Shown here piece by piece: positions 1-11,435 of a stretch of 64,000 nt of DNA; the stretch's first letter is position 1, and each line of letters starts with the position of its first letter. A model generated the notes under the pieces. That model was given only the letters and a program-made list of their open reading frames with translations. It ran no database searches and had not been told where the DNA came from. The DNA is from Neonectria sp. B-13. Lineage: Eukaryota > Ascomycota > Sordariomycetes > Hypocreales > Nectriaceae. The stretch covers positions 248,001-312,000 of the forward strand of contig NOKP01000035.1 in assembly GCA_002682825.1 (NCBI GenBank), given 5' to 3'. The translations under genes and the position numbers were made by a program.

Positions 1-1193
1 ACAGTAAGTAACAGCAACATGATCCGTGAGCGAAGTTGTTGCCCAATTGTGAAAGTTGGGCGTGGCTGGGTATATAGCTCCCGATCTCGGATACCCGGCA
101 AACTTGGTCGGCTGTGGAGTGCCGGTGATGGCGAAGTTGACGTCATAAACCTGGGTTGTTCGGCATCATCTCTTAACACGCCGAGATGCGCTAGGATTGA
201 CTTGGCAGGCTCCAAGGACCCGAGACTTCACGCAGTGTAATGGCTAGTTTGAAAAACGAAGGCGAGTTAAATTCTTGGCTTATTTGTTCTGAAACCATCT
301 TCGGAGATTCTCCTGATGACGAGTTATACACCGTCATGCTCAGCGCTGCAAATGGGAGCGAATGCATTATCCGAACCCTTTTTTTTGTTTTTGGCTGAAC
401 CAACGTTTATCTATCTCCCAATGAGGCAATTGGTGGACCAACGTCTCAGAGTTTGCCGGCCGTATTAAAGCCTACAGCCGGATGACATCGTCTAGCTTGT
501 GTCCTAGTCTTAGATTCTCGGACACGGCAGATCGGCCTCAGAAGCCACTCCTCAATCGCGAGAATAAAACCACCCGAACTGCGATGACTGAGATGGATGT
601 GATCATATTGCACGAAATATACTCGAGCACCGCAAACTATCCTGAACATCCATCTGCTTGCCATTGTTGTGGGATGCAAGGTTGTCAAGCTTGTGGATTT
701 GGCTCTACGTGGTTGTGACTGAAGCAGCGGCCTCTTCTGGCCCCCGGGAGTTTGTTCACGCTATTCGAAAGCGAAAGGTTTCTCACCATTTGGCAGATGC
801 TTTGGTTTCGTTTCTCGAAATCAAATCATTTTATAAGAATCTGGGATCTCAAGAGACCTAACATCCTGCTCATTCCTAACTTGGCCGAAGTTCATCCTTC
901 TTTCTTCTAAACAGCGCTGGATGGAATATGGACAGCCATACTTACTGGCGTCAAATAAAATAGATGGAGCATTAATCACAACGGCCTTGACATGAAAGGC
1001 CATGCTTGATGAGTCTATCGCAGAAGCATACACAGTAAGGCTTGTTTATAGGGATGGCGAAAGTTATGGCAGTAAAACAGGTGCAACTACTCTTCGTCTT
1101 CAATGTTACCCTCGGCTCATTAAAACCACTCCATATTAAGCCACTACTACCCAACTTCGCTTTCAGAGCAAACTAGCTTCTTAAGAAAGGTTC
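1..1193. other. Intergenic, no gene recognised
   Basis: The open frames here are all below 80 codons, overlap one another on both strands and show no recognisable domain. This is the 3' flank of the OPT transporter gene, whose stop codon lies at 1194-1196. A gene running in from the left edge cannot be excluded, but nothing supports one. Confidence 0.5.
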
Positions 1194-4137
1194 CTATCTA
1201 GCAAAAGTTCCAGGCTGCGGCCCGAAGAATTCACCTTCAGCGACTGTGAGTCGAGTGCACGCCTCAGCCTCACAGCCTTTATCCGCATTGTTGCCGATCC
1301 AGTCAATATCTGCGCCGTGATAACTCACAGCAAAGAAGATGACAACAGCAGCAAGAGCAACTCCAGTCTGAAACGCAGCGGAAAGGACGTAATTGTACTT
1401 GGACCAAAAGGCAAGGTACCTCTTGCGGACGATGACCCAAGAGAGCCAGCCGGGCACTACAGCCGGCCACATGTAAGCCAAGTTATAAGGCGACCAGGTG
1501 TGGCCACCACTGAGGAGTACGACGGGATGAATCTTGGTGAGCCAGTGGGTTTTCGGTAGCTTGCGAGTGGCGTAGTAGTAAACAATGGGGAAGGCAAGGC
1601 CAACGGGGAAAGCAGCAAGCATTGCGCTGTACTGCGCTCCCTCACCAAAGACCTTGCGAGGTGCAAGGGACCCGAAGAGAACGGCTGCGGTAAAGTAGCT
1701 TTCAACACCGGGACAGCTGAACTTGTCCTTTTGGTCCGTCTCACAGATGTCTGGAATGCGAGTGATTTGAAAGTTCATCACACCTGTGCAGACAAACGCA
1801 GAGACAATAGCTATTGATCTTTGGGTCAGTCTCATAGTACATTGTGGGATTCGTGAGTTACTTACTCGCGACCGTCTGGCACCAGAATGTTTGCCGCTGA
1901 GGGATCTTAAGATAGTGGCCGAGCTTGAGATCGTTGGCGAAGTCGAGGGCGTGTGCGACCGTGACGTATCCGAAACCCTTGAAGAAGTTCATCTATTTGA
2001 ATTAGCATATTTCTCAATCTGGGATAGAGTCGCGAGAACTCACCGACAAAGCATTGCCGGGCTTCCACGCTCCGCCAATGAACTCGGCTAGAACGTTGAA
2101 TTCGACTTCGATACCCGTGGTGGCGAAAATAATGCCGGTGGGAATGGTAAAGAGGATGGCGAGAGCAATTCCGAAGAACACTGTTCCCACGCTTGTGTGA
2201 GTTGGCCAACCTGCCACGGAGGCAACGCCCAGGGCAATTCCGACGAGCTGTTAGAATTGTGAGCCATGATATCCAAAGTGTTATCGTAAAAGCAGCAGGC
2301 TAAGGCTCACGTTTAGGACGAGGTACCACCACTCCGGAACCTCGCGGTACTTCTCCATGAGCTTCGTATGGATGTCTTTGAATTCATTGACCTTGCCATT
2401 TCCCCGTATACTCCACCAGAGAGACTTGAAACCTAACTTAATATCGTTATAGTGGTAGATGGCGGCGTATGATATGACGGCGCTGTATACAGCGAAGAAG
2501 AATATACTAAAGGGTGTTAGTTGATATGTAAATGCAGGCCAAGGATGACTTACTAATAGGTAATAGAGGAAGCAGCAATATAGACTTGACTGTAAGACTG
2601 GTACTTCGCCTCATCCAGCAAACCATTTTCATCTAAAATTGACGACACATTGTATTTGGCGCCAGTGTGATCGAACATGGTGTTTGTGTTGATGGGAAGA
2701 TAACCGGTGTAGTACGTGTTGTTCCAGTACAGAGCAACGATGCTAATTCCACCCAAAACCGTACCGATGAACATGTTCATAGTGACGTGGAAGGGCACGA
2801 GCAGCGGGTCGACGTTGTAGGTGACGATGTTCCAGTCGAAGGTGGGAAGTGGGTTAAAGCCAAGGCCCTTCTTCACACCTGTGATTGCTGTCAGATTGAA
2901 GTTGTTGGGTGCGATCCATGCGATCCAGTTGAACAATGAGAGCGCAGAGGCGATGTGCTCGGGGAACCAGAACCAGACGAACATGCCGCCGAATGCTATC
3001 AAGAAGAACTTGTAGCGGGACATTTGGTACAGTCTCTTGAAAGGACCTAGCACAGTGGGGTTGCCGTTCTCCTCTGTAGAGAGTTAGTCAAGAAAACCCA
3101 TAGAGTAGCTTCTTCTCAAACTGACCGCTATGCAGACTTTGGTTCAGAGCGACCGTCGCAAGTGAGCGAGGCCAGATGCAGAATGATGGATAGACTAGGA
3201 ATCGTCGAGCCATGCCCGCAAGTCCGAATCCCATCAGGTTCATAGCCAGCTACCAAAGTCAGCCATTATCGGGAGAAAGTTATGTCGGAAAAGGTGGCCT
3301 ACAGCAAGACAAATTTGAAATCCAAAATCGGCCGCAAATGGCATGTCGAAGTACTTCTCTAACCAACTCGTGAAAATAATGTATCGTGAGTGAGGCAAGC
3401 TCGTCGAAACATTGGCCATGATTGAAATCAGCATATGTTCTTTCTGGTTGAAATGCCCCGGGTTTAGTCTATGCTTCGAGCCAAACAGCGTGAACTCCCC
3501 AACAGGCAACCATTTTTCCCACGCCTTTGCTAGCGGATACGATAGGAGCTGAATGACGGGGGCTTGAAGGCGAATGGATGGCTGGCGGACGGAGAAGAGC
3601 TGGTTGACAAAGCTTTGCAGAACGACGAAGATTAAACCAATAACCCAGGCCCGGATCGTTCCAGCTGGTGCGGAGGGGTCGTCCTTGTTGCTTACGACAG
3701 CGCGAACTTCGGCGTAGGGGGAGTTGATGGTGAGGAGAGAGACTTCCGTCGTGATGTCCGAAATAAGATCCTGGTGCTTCTCGGAATTTTCGAACAGGTC
3801 GGTATTGCCGACGAATGACTTGAGGCGGACAATAGATTCGGAGTTGAAGTTGGGGTCATGTTCGTGGAAGTAGAGCAGCGTCTCGGCTCGCTGGTTTGAA
3901 GTCAGCTTCAAGGTTATCCAAGGTGCGCAACGTTTCGCAGCTGACCTTCTTAACTTCAGCCAGATCAAGGGTCCGGCCATATTCCTCCGCCTCGAGAACA
4001 TCGTCTGGGGTGGCTCCAAGCAGCCTCGCTTTCTCGGTTATCGACTCCTTCGTCGACCCGTTGTGTGAGCCTGAATCGAGTCTCTCTGCAGGCTGTATTT
4101 CATCCCCGGGAGGGGCTTTCTCTGGAACAGCGCTCAT
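1194..4137 (-). CDS. OPT-family oligopeptide transporter
   Basis: A proton-coupled plasma-membrane importer of small peptides or glutathione, by family knowledge; the substrate cannot be read from sequence. Eight exons join in frame to 855 codons, the usual fungal OPT size. Introns lie at 3891-3945, 3250-3302, 3074-3125, 2507-2553, 2248-2310, 1993-2043 and 1811-1865, all GT-AG. The start at 4137 (MSAVPEK) gives a hydrophilic acidic N-terminus. Exon 2 holds two OPT hallmarks: the [17 protein letters not shown] stretch before the first membrane helix, and [10 protein letters not shown], close to the family signature NPGPFNxKEH. Later exons carry many hydrophobic helices, including the [19 protein letters not shown] segment typical of the family. 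No frameshift or internal stop was found. It stands alone with long flanks. The Hgt1/Opt1 type and the ISP4 type are the two possible subgroups. Confidence 0.93.
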
Positions 4138-5660
4138 CTTGATTGCAGCCGGAGGACACAATTTCGAGTAGACGGTAGGTGATTCTATTTTCAGGGAATT
4201 GAGAGCTTCGTAGGCTCGACTAGTTATATCATCGTCCCCCGGAACGGTCTTTTACCAATTCGGCGTCTTTTCGGACGATCCCCATCAACCATGTCGGCTG
4301 AGGTGGAACGTGTTTGCTTGGCACAACTCTAGAAAGAGCAACGACCATGCTCATCTCGGAGGTTGATACCTATCTTCAATCCATCCCTTGCAAAATCACG
4401 GGGATTACGTTGACACATCACGCACGCCATGGAGGGGCCGTTATGGCTCGTCCGACCACCTTCTCGAACAGGTAAAAAATAGGCTTTGCGCCCAAGCCGT
4501 TATCAGAAGATATGTCGGGGTAATCCCGCTTTGAGGCGATATGCCTCCTTCTTTACGTTCTCTTGTTCAGTCCTCATACGTGAAGAGATGAAGCAGAGCG
4601 TCTTCATTCAATCGGGGTCTCTCATTGAATTCTGACGCGGTGCTTGTAGAAACTCATTTGATCTAATTCTGCAGCATTCCCTTCCTGGAACCTCTCAGGG
4701 TCTAGCCATGTTCTCCTACATAGTAGCTTAAGCTTATTATTACTTTATCCTACGGATCCCTGCGAGTGAAAATTCTTTTCGGGGGATTGCGTGCTAAACT
4801 GAGCCGCCCATTACGTATCCAAGGAGAAAATCGACATTATAGAAGTTAATCGCGTGCTTATAAAGTGGATTCTATAGATGGGGTACTATCCGTTTTGGTG
4901 CTGTCCGAGGTCATGCGGCCCACCACACCCGCGGATGTGCCGCGCGGCATAGAGGAATACGAACAGGAAATAAAATCCACTAGGTAGAGGTGTAACGGCT
5001 TATTTAGCTGTCTGAAGAATAAACCTAGTATTTTGAGTTTACGTTGGCAGGCGATGAGGAGTGTTACTGAGCAATGGCGTAAGTAACGTCTTATAATAGC
5101 TAATTAGATTGGTAGTACGTAGTCAAGATGATTGAAGTAACCGAATGGTATGAAAGCTAAGGAGCGTATCTCTAATCTAGGGAGAAACACGGGGTACTCT
5201 TTATTATGGTATCATTGAGGGATTGTGTGAGATGTTGGATCACGACACTCTTTGGATTTGTCCAAATATATTTTACACTGTTCGTGAGACTGAGGTGAGA
5301 TGAACAAGTCTTGTAAGTTAAAATTACTGCTCTCAGAGATAAAATACCCTTTCTTTTGACCATAGATTTGCCATTAAATTCCCATATTGTTGAGCTCTCT
5401 CCACGCCTTGAATTGTATTATGAGACACCTGTCCTACCCGATCTGCTAGATTATGATAGTTAAATACCCCTTCCCTTACTCTCAAATTAATGTAGCTGAA
5501 AACCCTTTGGTTCCTCAAATCATTGGAAACTAAGAACTTTTATTCTGTGTCTTGGCTATAAGATATTATATCACCATGTGTCAGGGTGAAGCAGCAGTAG
5601 CTCAGGACCATGGATGACAATAGAAATTGTCAACCTCTACATTCATCTCAAGTAATGATC
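4138..5660. other. Promoter region grading into AT-rich, gene-free DNA
   Basis: The first few hundred bases upstream of 4137 are the presumptive OPT promoter. From about 4700 to 5600 the sequence becomes TA-rich with only short degenerate frames, for example 5172-5363 and 5333-5518 on the minus strand. It looks like mutated repeat or relic DNA of the kind left by repeat-induced point mutation, but no transposase or terminal repeat could be identified. Confidence 0.4.
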
Positions 5661-5830
5661 TAGTATACCGTCGGCGCCGATGATGAGATCGGCCGTCGCT
5701 TCACCTCTTCTTGTTCTTGGAATAGAGGAACCCAGGCAAGGGCTCTGGTCACCGCTTTGCCCTCTGGAATATCAACCACAATCTAATGGGGCTTGCACGG
5801 TTCAAGAACTTGGCCTCCGTACTTGATGCT
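5661..5830 (-). pseudogene. Relic of an FAD-dependent monooxygenase
   Basis: On the minus strand, 5705 down to 5661 reads GEATADLIIGADGIL. This is the DG motif (GADG) of salicylate-hydroxylase-like group A flavin monooxygenases, with the usual A-D-L-I-I-G lead-in. The upstream bases, to about 5830, contain pieces such as KYGGQVLEP and IPEGKAVTRA that fit the strand preceding this motif, but in different frames and with a stop between them. Neither the N-terminal GxGxxG nor the C-terminal GDAxHP motif is nearby, so this is a small fragment. It abuts a methyltransferase relic on the same strand. Identification rests on one motif plus weak flanking similarity. Confidence 0.5.
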
Positions 5831-5929
5831 GCGGGAATTCGACAGAAGTGTGAGTAGTACTAGCAATCAGTTTTCCATGGCCATCAAGATAACGCCATTT
5901 CTCGAGGGTTGCTGTGTACGCCAATATGA

Positions 5930-6530
5930 TCCAGGCTATGCATCCGCCACCAAGGGCAACTTTGTAGTGCTGAAGAAGAGCTGTCGGAGTTGCGTTGGGT
6001 GACATGATAGGTGGTGGAGGCAAGAAGACCTCCGTCTCGGCGCTCGTCCAGCTCATTTTGGGAAAATGCCGGGCAGCGAGGGCCGTGAAGAACTTTTCGC
6101 AGGCTTCACGATAAAACAAACAGACGTAGCACTTCTTTCTGTGACGCCATTCGGGTCAGAAATTAAGCATCCTCATCTGCCGCTCTCATTTTCCTCCGAT
6201 GTTTTTCGGGGGTTAAGGGTTTGGTCTGTTTACGTATTGAGGGGCCATGGGTGGAAGGGCAGCGTGCCGCAGCTATGTTGAATGTTGGTGAAGCCCGTGA
6301 TGTACAGCATCACGCGGTGGAGGTGAATATAGTCAAAGTTGCCGCCGTTAAGCCATTCGTCCCAAATGTCGTCAATAATGAAAGTCACGTTGGGCGGCAC
6401 CGCGTCGGGCTGGATAGGATTGAGATTGAGGCCGATGACCTGTGCACCGAGATATTCATCGGCAGCTAATACCAATAACAGTCAGAACCATGGCACCGAC
6501 ACCCCGATATATCGACGGGTAGTTGTAACG
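5930..6530 (-). pseudogene. Degenerate LaeA/UMTA-like SAM methyltransferase
   Basis: On the minus strand, 6475 down to 6230 encodes AADEYLGAQVIGLNLNPIQP followed by PPNVTFIIDDIWDEWLNGG and FDYIHLHRVM. This matches the core of fungal TAM-type methyltransferases (acidic residue ending motif I, then GxDLSPIQP, VPPNxxFxxDDxEDEW and FDxIHxR). Farther along, about 6119-5940, FPKMSWTSAETEVFL and YYKV-like pieces match the C-terminal end of the same family. The glycine-rich SAM motif I upstream of 6475 is scrambled, with only GVGAM in another frame, and the two halves lie in different frames. I therefore read it as a pseudogene. Family members often sit in secondary-metabolite clusters, and the neighbouring monooxygenase relic fits a decayed cluster. 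Confidence 0.7.
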
Positions 6531-7114
6531 TCGTCTCATGGCGAGAGTGGCTAGCTTGCGCTCATTTCCATGATACAGTTGACGCCATCACTGCAGCCCT
6601 TCTATGCCGGCTGGCAGTAGAGCCATTACGGGAACCAGTCAGCGGAACGTGCTATACCAAGCTCGCCGCTGCACTTTCGATATATCTTTGGAGGGATAGT
6701 TCATCTTCGAATTATATGACTGAACAACGAGAAACGTCTCCGCTTTTGGGCGCCCTTGCTGTGATGGGGGATGATGCACTGCTGAACCGGGGAGCGGGCT
6801 CTAAAAGCGGCCTCCCATGCTGACGAAGACCTCACTTTAGTTTCGTCTCAGGACACCACAGCCCACTTGTGCGCGTAAATCAAGGCATAATCAAGGCACA
6901 CAATTCATCATGTTCCTCATCGGAGTGTGCGATGCGGGGGGAGGCCCTAAGAACCTTGAGGAACGAAGAGTGGAACGAACGAAGTGACGAAAGGCACAAG
7001 TCTAATGCCACTGGTCCAATTAATCAAATAATACGTTATAGTATAAATAGCTAAATAAATAACGGAAAACTTGAACTACTTTGCGTTGAGTCAAAGAAAG
7101 TGCAGACATATTTA
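6531..7114. other. Intergenic, no gene recognised
   Basis: This lies between the methyltransferase relic and the stop codon of the C2H2 gene. It holds only short overlapping frames, such as 6869-7054, and an AT-rich stretch at about 7015-7115 that is probably the 3' UTR and terminator region of the minus-strand gene. Confidence 0.45.
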
Positions 7115-9635
7115 TTATGCGATAGCTCTCGGCTCTTGGGTAGCATTTTGAAGAAGTTGGAGATTTTGAACCTCGTTCAGATCATAAGCATGTTTTCCCT
7201 GGAGGTTGGGCATCATGGGTTGGTTCATCGCAGGAATCGACGGCGTAGCCATTGCACCGTTCATCTGGATAGGCCTCGAACCGTAATCGTCGGGCAGGTG
7301 CACATCTCCCTCTGAGGGCTGCAGGGCTGGCCCATTGAGGTTCATTTGAGGGTCCATTGTCATTTGAGGGTCCATTGCCATAAACATTTCCTCGAAATAA
7401 TCAGCTGGCTGCTGATTGACAGGCTGTTGATTGACCGGTTCTTGGTTGACTGGCTTCTGGTTGAATGACCGGAGAACTGCACCGGGCGGGATGATGACCT
7501 GGATCACCTGATGTTGCTGACCTGGATCATGAGAGGCCGTGGCTACGTGAAGTTGTATGTCTGTGAGAGGACCTTCCAGTGGGAAGCTTATCGACGACCC
7601 GGGCCCTGGTGGTGCAGCTGGAGGGGACGGTGTCGGTGGAGGCACCGCCGAGGCACCGGGGGAGGGCGCCAATGTTCCCGTCATGGTGACGTCTGAAGGC
7701 GAAGGAGCATTGGCAGTTCCAGTATTGGGCACACCACCTGTGGCATCATCTACAACACCAGTGGCTATTGTGGCGGCATCCCGGAGGTCGTCGGTGGGCG
7801 TGTTGACGATGCGTGCGGAGAGAGCAGAGTCCATGTTCGTGACTACGGCGAAAGAATGCGACATCATTTCCATGTACTCGCTGTGGGAGGGTTGGTATTG
7901 ATCCGCAGACGCAATGCGCCCGGCCTGGACGGCCATCCGAGCTCTTGCAGCATAAAAGGCCTCGAGCATTACCTTGCCCTGTTGTTGGAGACTTGGATGC
8001 TCTGTATCGTCCGAATCGACTGCAAGTCATTGGTTAGCTGGTGTGGGCAATGATTCAAACCATAAGTATATATGGAGGCTAGGCACGTACAAGGAGATGT
8101 GGGTTTCGACAGGCTCGGAAACTGCGCAGCGGGAAAGATGACGTCCCAAATGGCCAGGAAGCACTTCAACTCATTGTCGAGCCACTCCTTGGTGTTCAGG
8201 GTGTAATGTTTTTTTCCAACATTGCTAATCTTATCCCGAACGTCCTTCCATTGCTTTTCTGTCATGTAGTACTGGGTGTCGTCTTGAGGGTTCGGGTCGT
8301 CGGCTTTGGCCTTGGCCTTGGCCTTTGCTTCTGCTTTGGGGGAATGGGACCGGTCGAGGTGTAGGCTGTCATCGGTGGCGTTAGCGATTCCCATTGACAT
8401 TGGGCAGGCTTGGATATTGTTATTTGACGTACCTTAGATCGTTGCGAGTCTTTCGGTATACTGCAGCTCGACAAGACTGGAACCTGGGGTTTTTGGCGAT
8501 GGCAATGCCGAATGCAAGACAGTATGGACATACGTAATGCTTGCCAGACTTCTTTCGCCTCTTGTCTTTGAGACGACTAGGGTTGCCGTGTCCAGAACCT
8601 CGTCCACTTGAACCTCCACCAGACCCGTCGCCTGATCCTCGGCCGTCGCCGTTGTTGCCATTTCGGTCCTGTGAGGCTTTGCGTTTCTTTGTCTTGTCCG
8701 AGTTGGATTTGGAGCCGCGGCCGGTGGAGCGGGAAGTTTGCACTGTGGTATCGCTCCCATTGCCGTCGTCATCGTCGACTAGACCCGACACGACGATGGA
8801 TTCGCCGTGTGCGCTGAGCAAGACAGCTTGTTTCTCGTCGGGGAGATGTTGGATGGCGCGAATGATGTGCTCTGCGTATGCGGGGTCGTCTCGCAGCACT
8901 TGTCGAATTGACTCGAAAATGGGGGGATCCGACTGATTGATGTCAACACCAACAGCAGTAGCAGCAAGCTGTGACTCGGCAACCTTGGTCCCGGCAACCT
9001 CGGTCTCGAGAGGCTTGTTCACGGCAACCTTGGGTGCTGCTGGGGCTGACCAGGAGCCGATTTCGAACACATCGCTGGTTCGAGCGGTCGAAGGCCCCTT
9101 GATGGCGGGCGGCGGCGCAGGGAAGCCATGGTGCGAAGTTGGCGGCGCAGGGTCGTCGAGTGAGCCGTTGACGCTGTCGATGCTGACAAGAGACGGGCAG
9201 TTGGAGGCGGAAGAAGCAGTGGATGATGCTGCTGTTGGGTTGTTGAGTGGGAGTGAGGTGAGGGGCAGTTTTTGGGGCAGCGCACGGCCTCTCTCTAAAG
9301 TAGAGAAGAGGGCGCTGTAATGACCTGCTTCAGTGGCGGCATGTTCTGCAGCTCGGGGGCGCTTTTCCGGGACTTCGACACCGAGAAACAAGGCAGTCAA
9401 CCGGTCGGTGTCGGCAAGAAAGACTTTGACACTGATGGGCTATGATGGGACAGAGACGTTGGTTAGCTGGCTTATGTGCTTGTTTGTGCCCCTAGATTGA
9501 GGCAGCCAGGGGGACTATGCAGATGGAGATCTGCATCCAACGTCTTCTTACCAAGTCATGTCTTTTCAGGAAATCGCTGCTACGGCTAGATTGAAATGTG
9601 GAACTAGGTGCAGGTGCCGGGTGAGAATTGTCCAT
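7115..9635 (-). CDS. Fungal C2H2-type zinc-finger protein with low-complexity tails
   Basis: Probable nuclear nucleic-acid-binding protein; exact role unknown. Four exons join in frame (9635-9552, 9439-8433, 8365-8091, 8019-7115) to about 756 residues from ATG 9635. The core is an atypical fungal C2H2 finger built across the 8366-8432 intron: YVCPYC, then NPRFQSC, then LHLDRSH. It is followed by a basic KAEAKAKAKAKAD run and a conserved block with WLDNELKCFLAIWDVIFP, matching the IWDILFPG-SP segment that follows this finger in many Pezizomycotina proteins. A Gly/Ser-rich stretch precedes the finger, and the C-terminus is Pro/Gln-rich with VNQxP repeats. Upstream, an open exon at about 9735-9935 could add CRVCHIDQSCDKC plus two histidines, so the true start may be farther out. 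A 50-nt GTATGT...CCAG stretch (8484-8533) inside the finger could be spliced as an alternative. Confidence 0.75.
7406..7465. repeat. Four tandem 15-bp units coding VNQxP
   Basis: Four imperfect 15-bp copies (7406-7420, 7421-7435, 7436-7450, 7451-7465) lie in the last exon of the C2H2 gene. They encode the pentad pattern [FV]NQ-x-P-style repeats on the minus strand and keep the reading frame. Such a unit can expand or contract by slippage without a frameshift. Confidence 0.85.
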
Positions 9636-10834
9636 CTGCAAAAGTGTGGCGGGAGGAGCGTCGTCTGTGGTTGGTTGTCGATGTCGTAGAGGACGTTCAG
9701 TGTCGTCTGGCTTCCAATGCTCTGATGGTCCTGGCTATAGAGACAGAAAGATGAATACATGAATAAATAGACGAAAAGGTGTAGATTGATGTGGGATGGA
9801 AGGAGCAAGTTGAGGAAAGGAAGATTTCGCGTCATCAGATCCCATTGGGTGCCCCAAGGCTTGATGCTGGGCTTTCTCGACAGCGGTGCACTTATCGCAT
9901 GATTGGTCAATATGGCACACCCGACACTGCCATGGCGTTTTTGAGACTAGGCCTGGGGAAACGACATGAAAAGTATTAAGAAAATTGAAACATGGCATAA
10001 CAAAAAGGCAATGATGAATCTAGCAGCTTGTAATTGAATGCAGTCTTGGGTCTGGAAACTACCTGAGTCTTGCCGGGCTTTTTTTCTCTTTCAGTGGCTC
10101 TACTGATCAAAGTGTACGACGGCGCTCAAGAAGTGTACAATGGTATAGAAACCCACCAGACTGACGTCACTGGCTGGACAGGGGTTAAGCTAGCGGGAGG
10201 GCGCCCCTTGCGGCCGACAAGTGGGCGAGAGTACAAGAAAGAAGTGCACAGCGGCTGAGATCTGTCGTTCCTCAAGTTTTTTCTATCCCCCGCCAATACA
10301 ATAGATTAGTCCACTCACTGCCGAGTGCACAGACAGGGCTTTTTTATATGGCGTGTCATGTACTGTATCCTACAGCGGTCGCATACCTGGGCATGGAGCA
10401 TTGAGACGCCTTTCGGCATCCGACTTCTGTCTGCTGCATGCATTTGACGAGATTCAGTTAATTAATTTAGAAGCATCATTCTCATCCCGACCCTGGCTGG
10501 CCTAATAAGTTCATTCATCCGTCGTAGCTCGTTTCCTATTCTCCGATTTCCTCGTCGCATCTCTTCCCAGACAACTTCTACACATCGCCAGAGTTCTTAC
10601 TTCTTTTACTGCGCTGCGGCCACGCATTCAACAACTCGACAACTGCGCACTTTCATGTCTTTCATCCACAATGTCGACAGAGTTCGTCTGCTTCTGCACA
10701 TTGGTTGCCTTCTCTTCATGCCCCTTCTATTATTTAATGCCTGACGGGTCGCGAACCATTTCCCACACTTCCAATGCAACCATCGCAACCTCGAATCATC
10801 TACACTTTGCCTTAACCTGTTCCAACCCGCCGCC
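9636..10834. other. Divergent promoter region with pyrimidine-rich leader and uORFs
   Basis: This separates the minus-strand C2H2 gene from the plus-strand gene at 10835. The left 300 bases probably hold 5' exon(s) of the C2H2 gene. From about 10500 the plus strand is C/T-rich, as in fungal transcription start regions and leaders. Two upstream ATGs lie in that leader: 10655 opens a short frame of about 30 codons with a hydrophobic end, and 10671 opens a 123-codon frame that overlaps the 10835 start out of frame. Confidence 0.5.
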
Positions 10835-11435
10835 ATGTATGCTCCAGCGCTCATCCCTGCTGCTCCACAAGGTCAGCGATGCTGCCTGGTCCTCTTCAGG
10901 TCCTCTACCGGCAACATTCAGGCCCAGTACATCCCTGTTCCCCTTGACTACCCTCCCGAGGCTTTTATGCAAGACGTCAAGGACCTTTACGAGGCCAAGG
11001 TCAACAACGCCAAGCGGGTCTACTATCGCTGCATGCTTCTGAGCATGCCCGTTGTCTCTACCGTCAACATCTGGGAGGTTAGTCTCTTTCTACCACCAAT
11101 ACACCACCCATTTCATCCCGTCTCTAACCAACCCACCACCACAGATCAGCCATCCTTCGAGCCCCGACCACAACGCATTCATCCGCGAGGTCGTTCTCGA
11201 CGAGACCCTCACCGCGGCCCTGCGCAAGCGCGATTGTCTTGTTGACGTACCGGCCGCCCTCTTCCTTCGCGACTACGACAGCATCTTCCTGGATGCTCAC
11301 CACAACGCAGACCTACCAGCGCGCGCCATCATGGTGCATCTTCAAAAGGACCCAGTTGCTGCAAGAATTGCCGGTAGCTTGGTTTCTGCTGCCTCGCTCG
11401 GGATCGGGATTGGACTAAAGGCCGCCGGCGTGTAA
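10835..11435 (+). CDS. Unknown small protein, 177 aa
   Basis: I do not recognise the family. Two exons (10835-11077 and 11145-11435) flank a clean 67-nt GT-AG intron and join in phase 0 to 177 residues. The start ATG sits in a good context (CCGCCATGT). The N-terminal half contains IPVPLDYPPEAFMQDVKDLY and a Tyr/Arg-rich segment; the second exon starts at ISHPSSPDHNAF. The C-terminus ends in a small hydrophobic Ala/Gly-rich stretch (SLVSAASLGIGIGLKAAGV), which could be a membrane anchor or a buried helix. There is no signal peptide. Coding-like codon use and a phase-preserving intron argue that it is real. A 123-codon upstream ORF (10671-11042) overlaps its start and may regulate or compete with translation. 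Confidence 0.7.

Noticed and set aside
7406..7465. Short regular repeats that could suggest a CRISPR-like array
   Set aside because: They are contiguous 15-bp coding repeats with no spacers, in a fungal gene.
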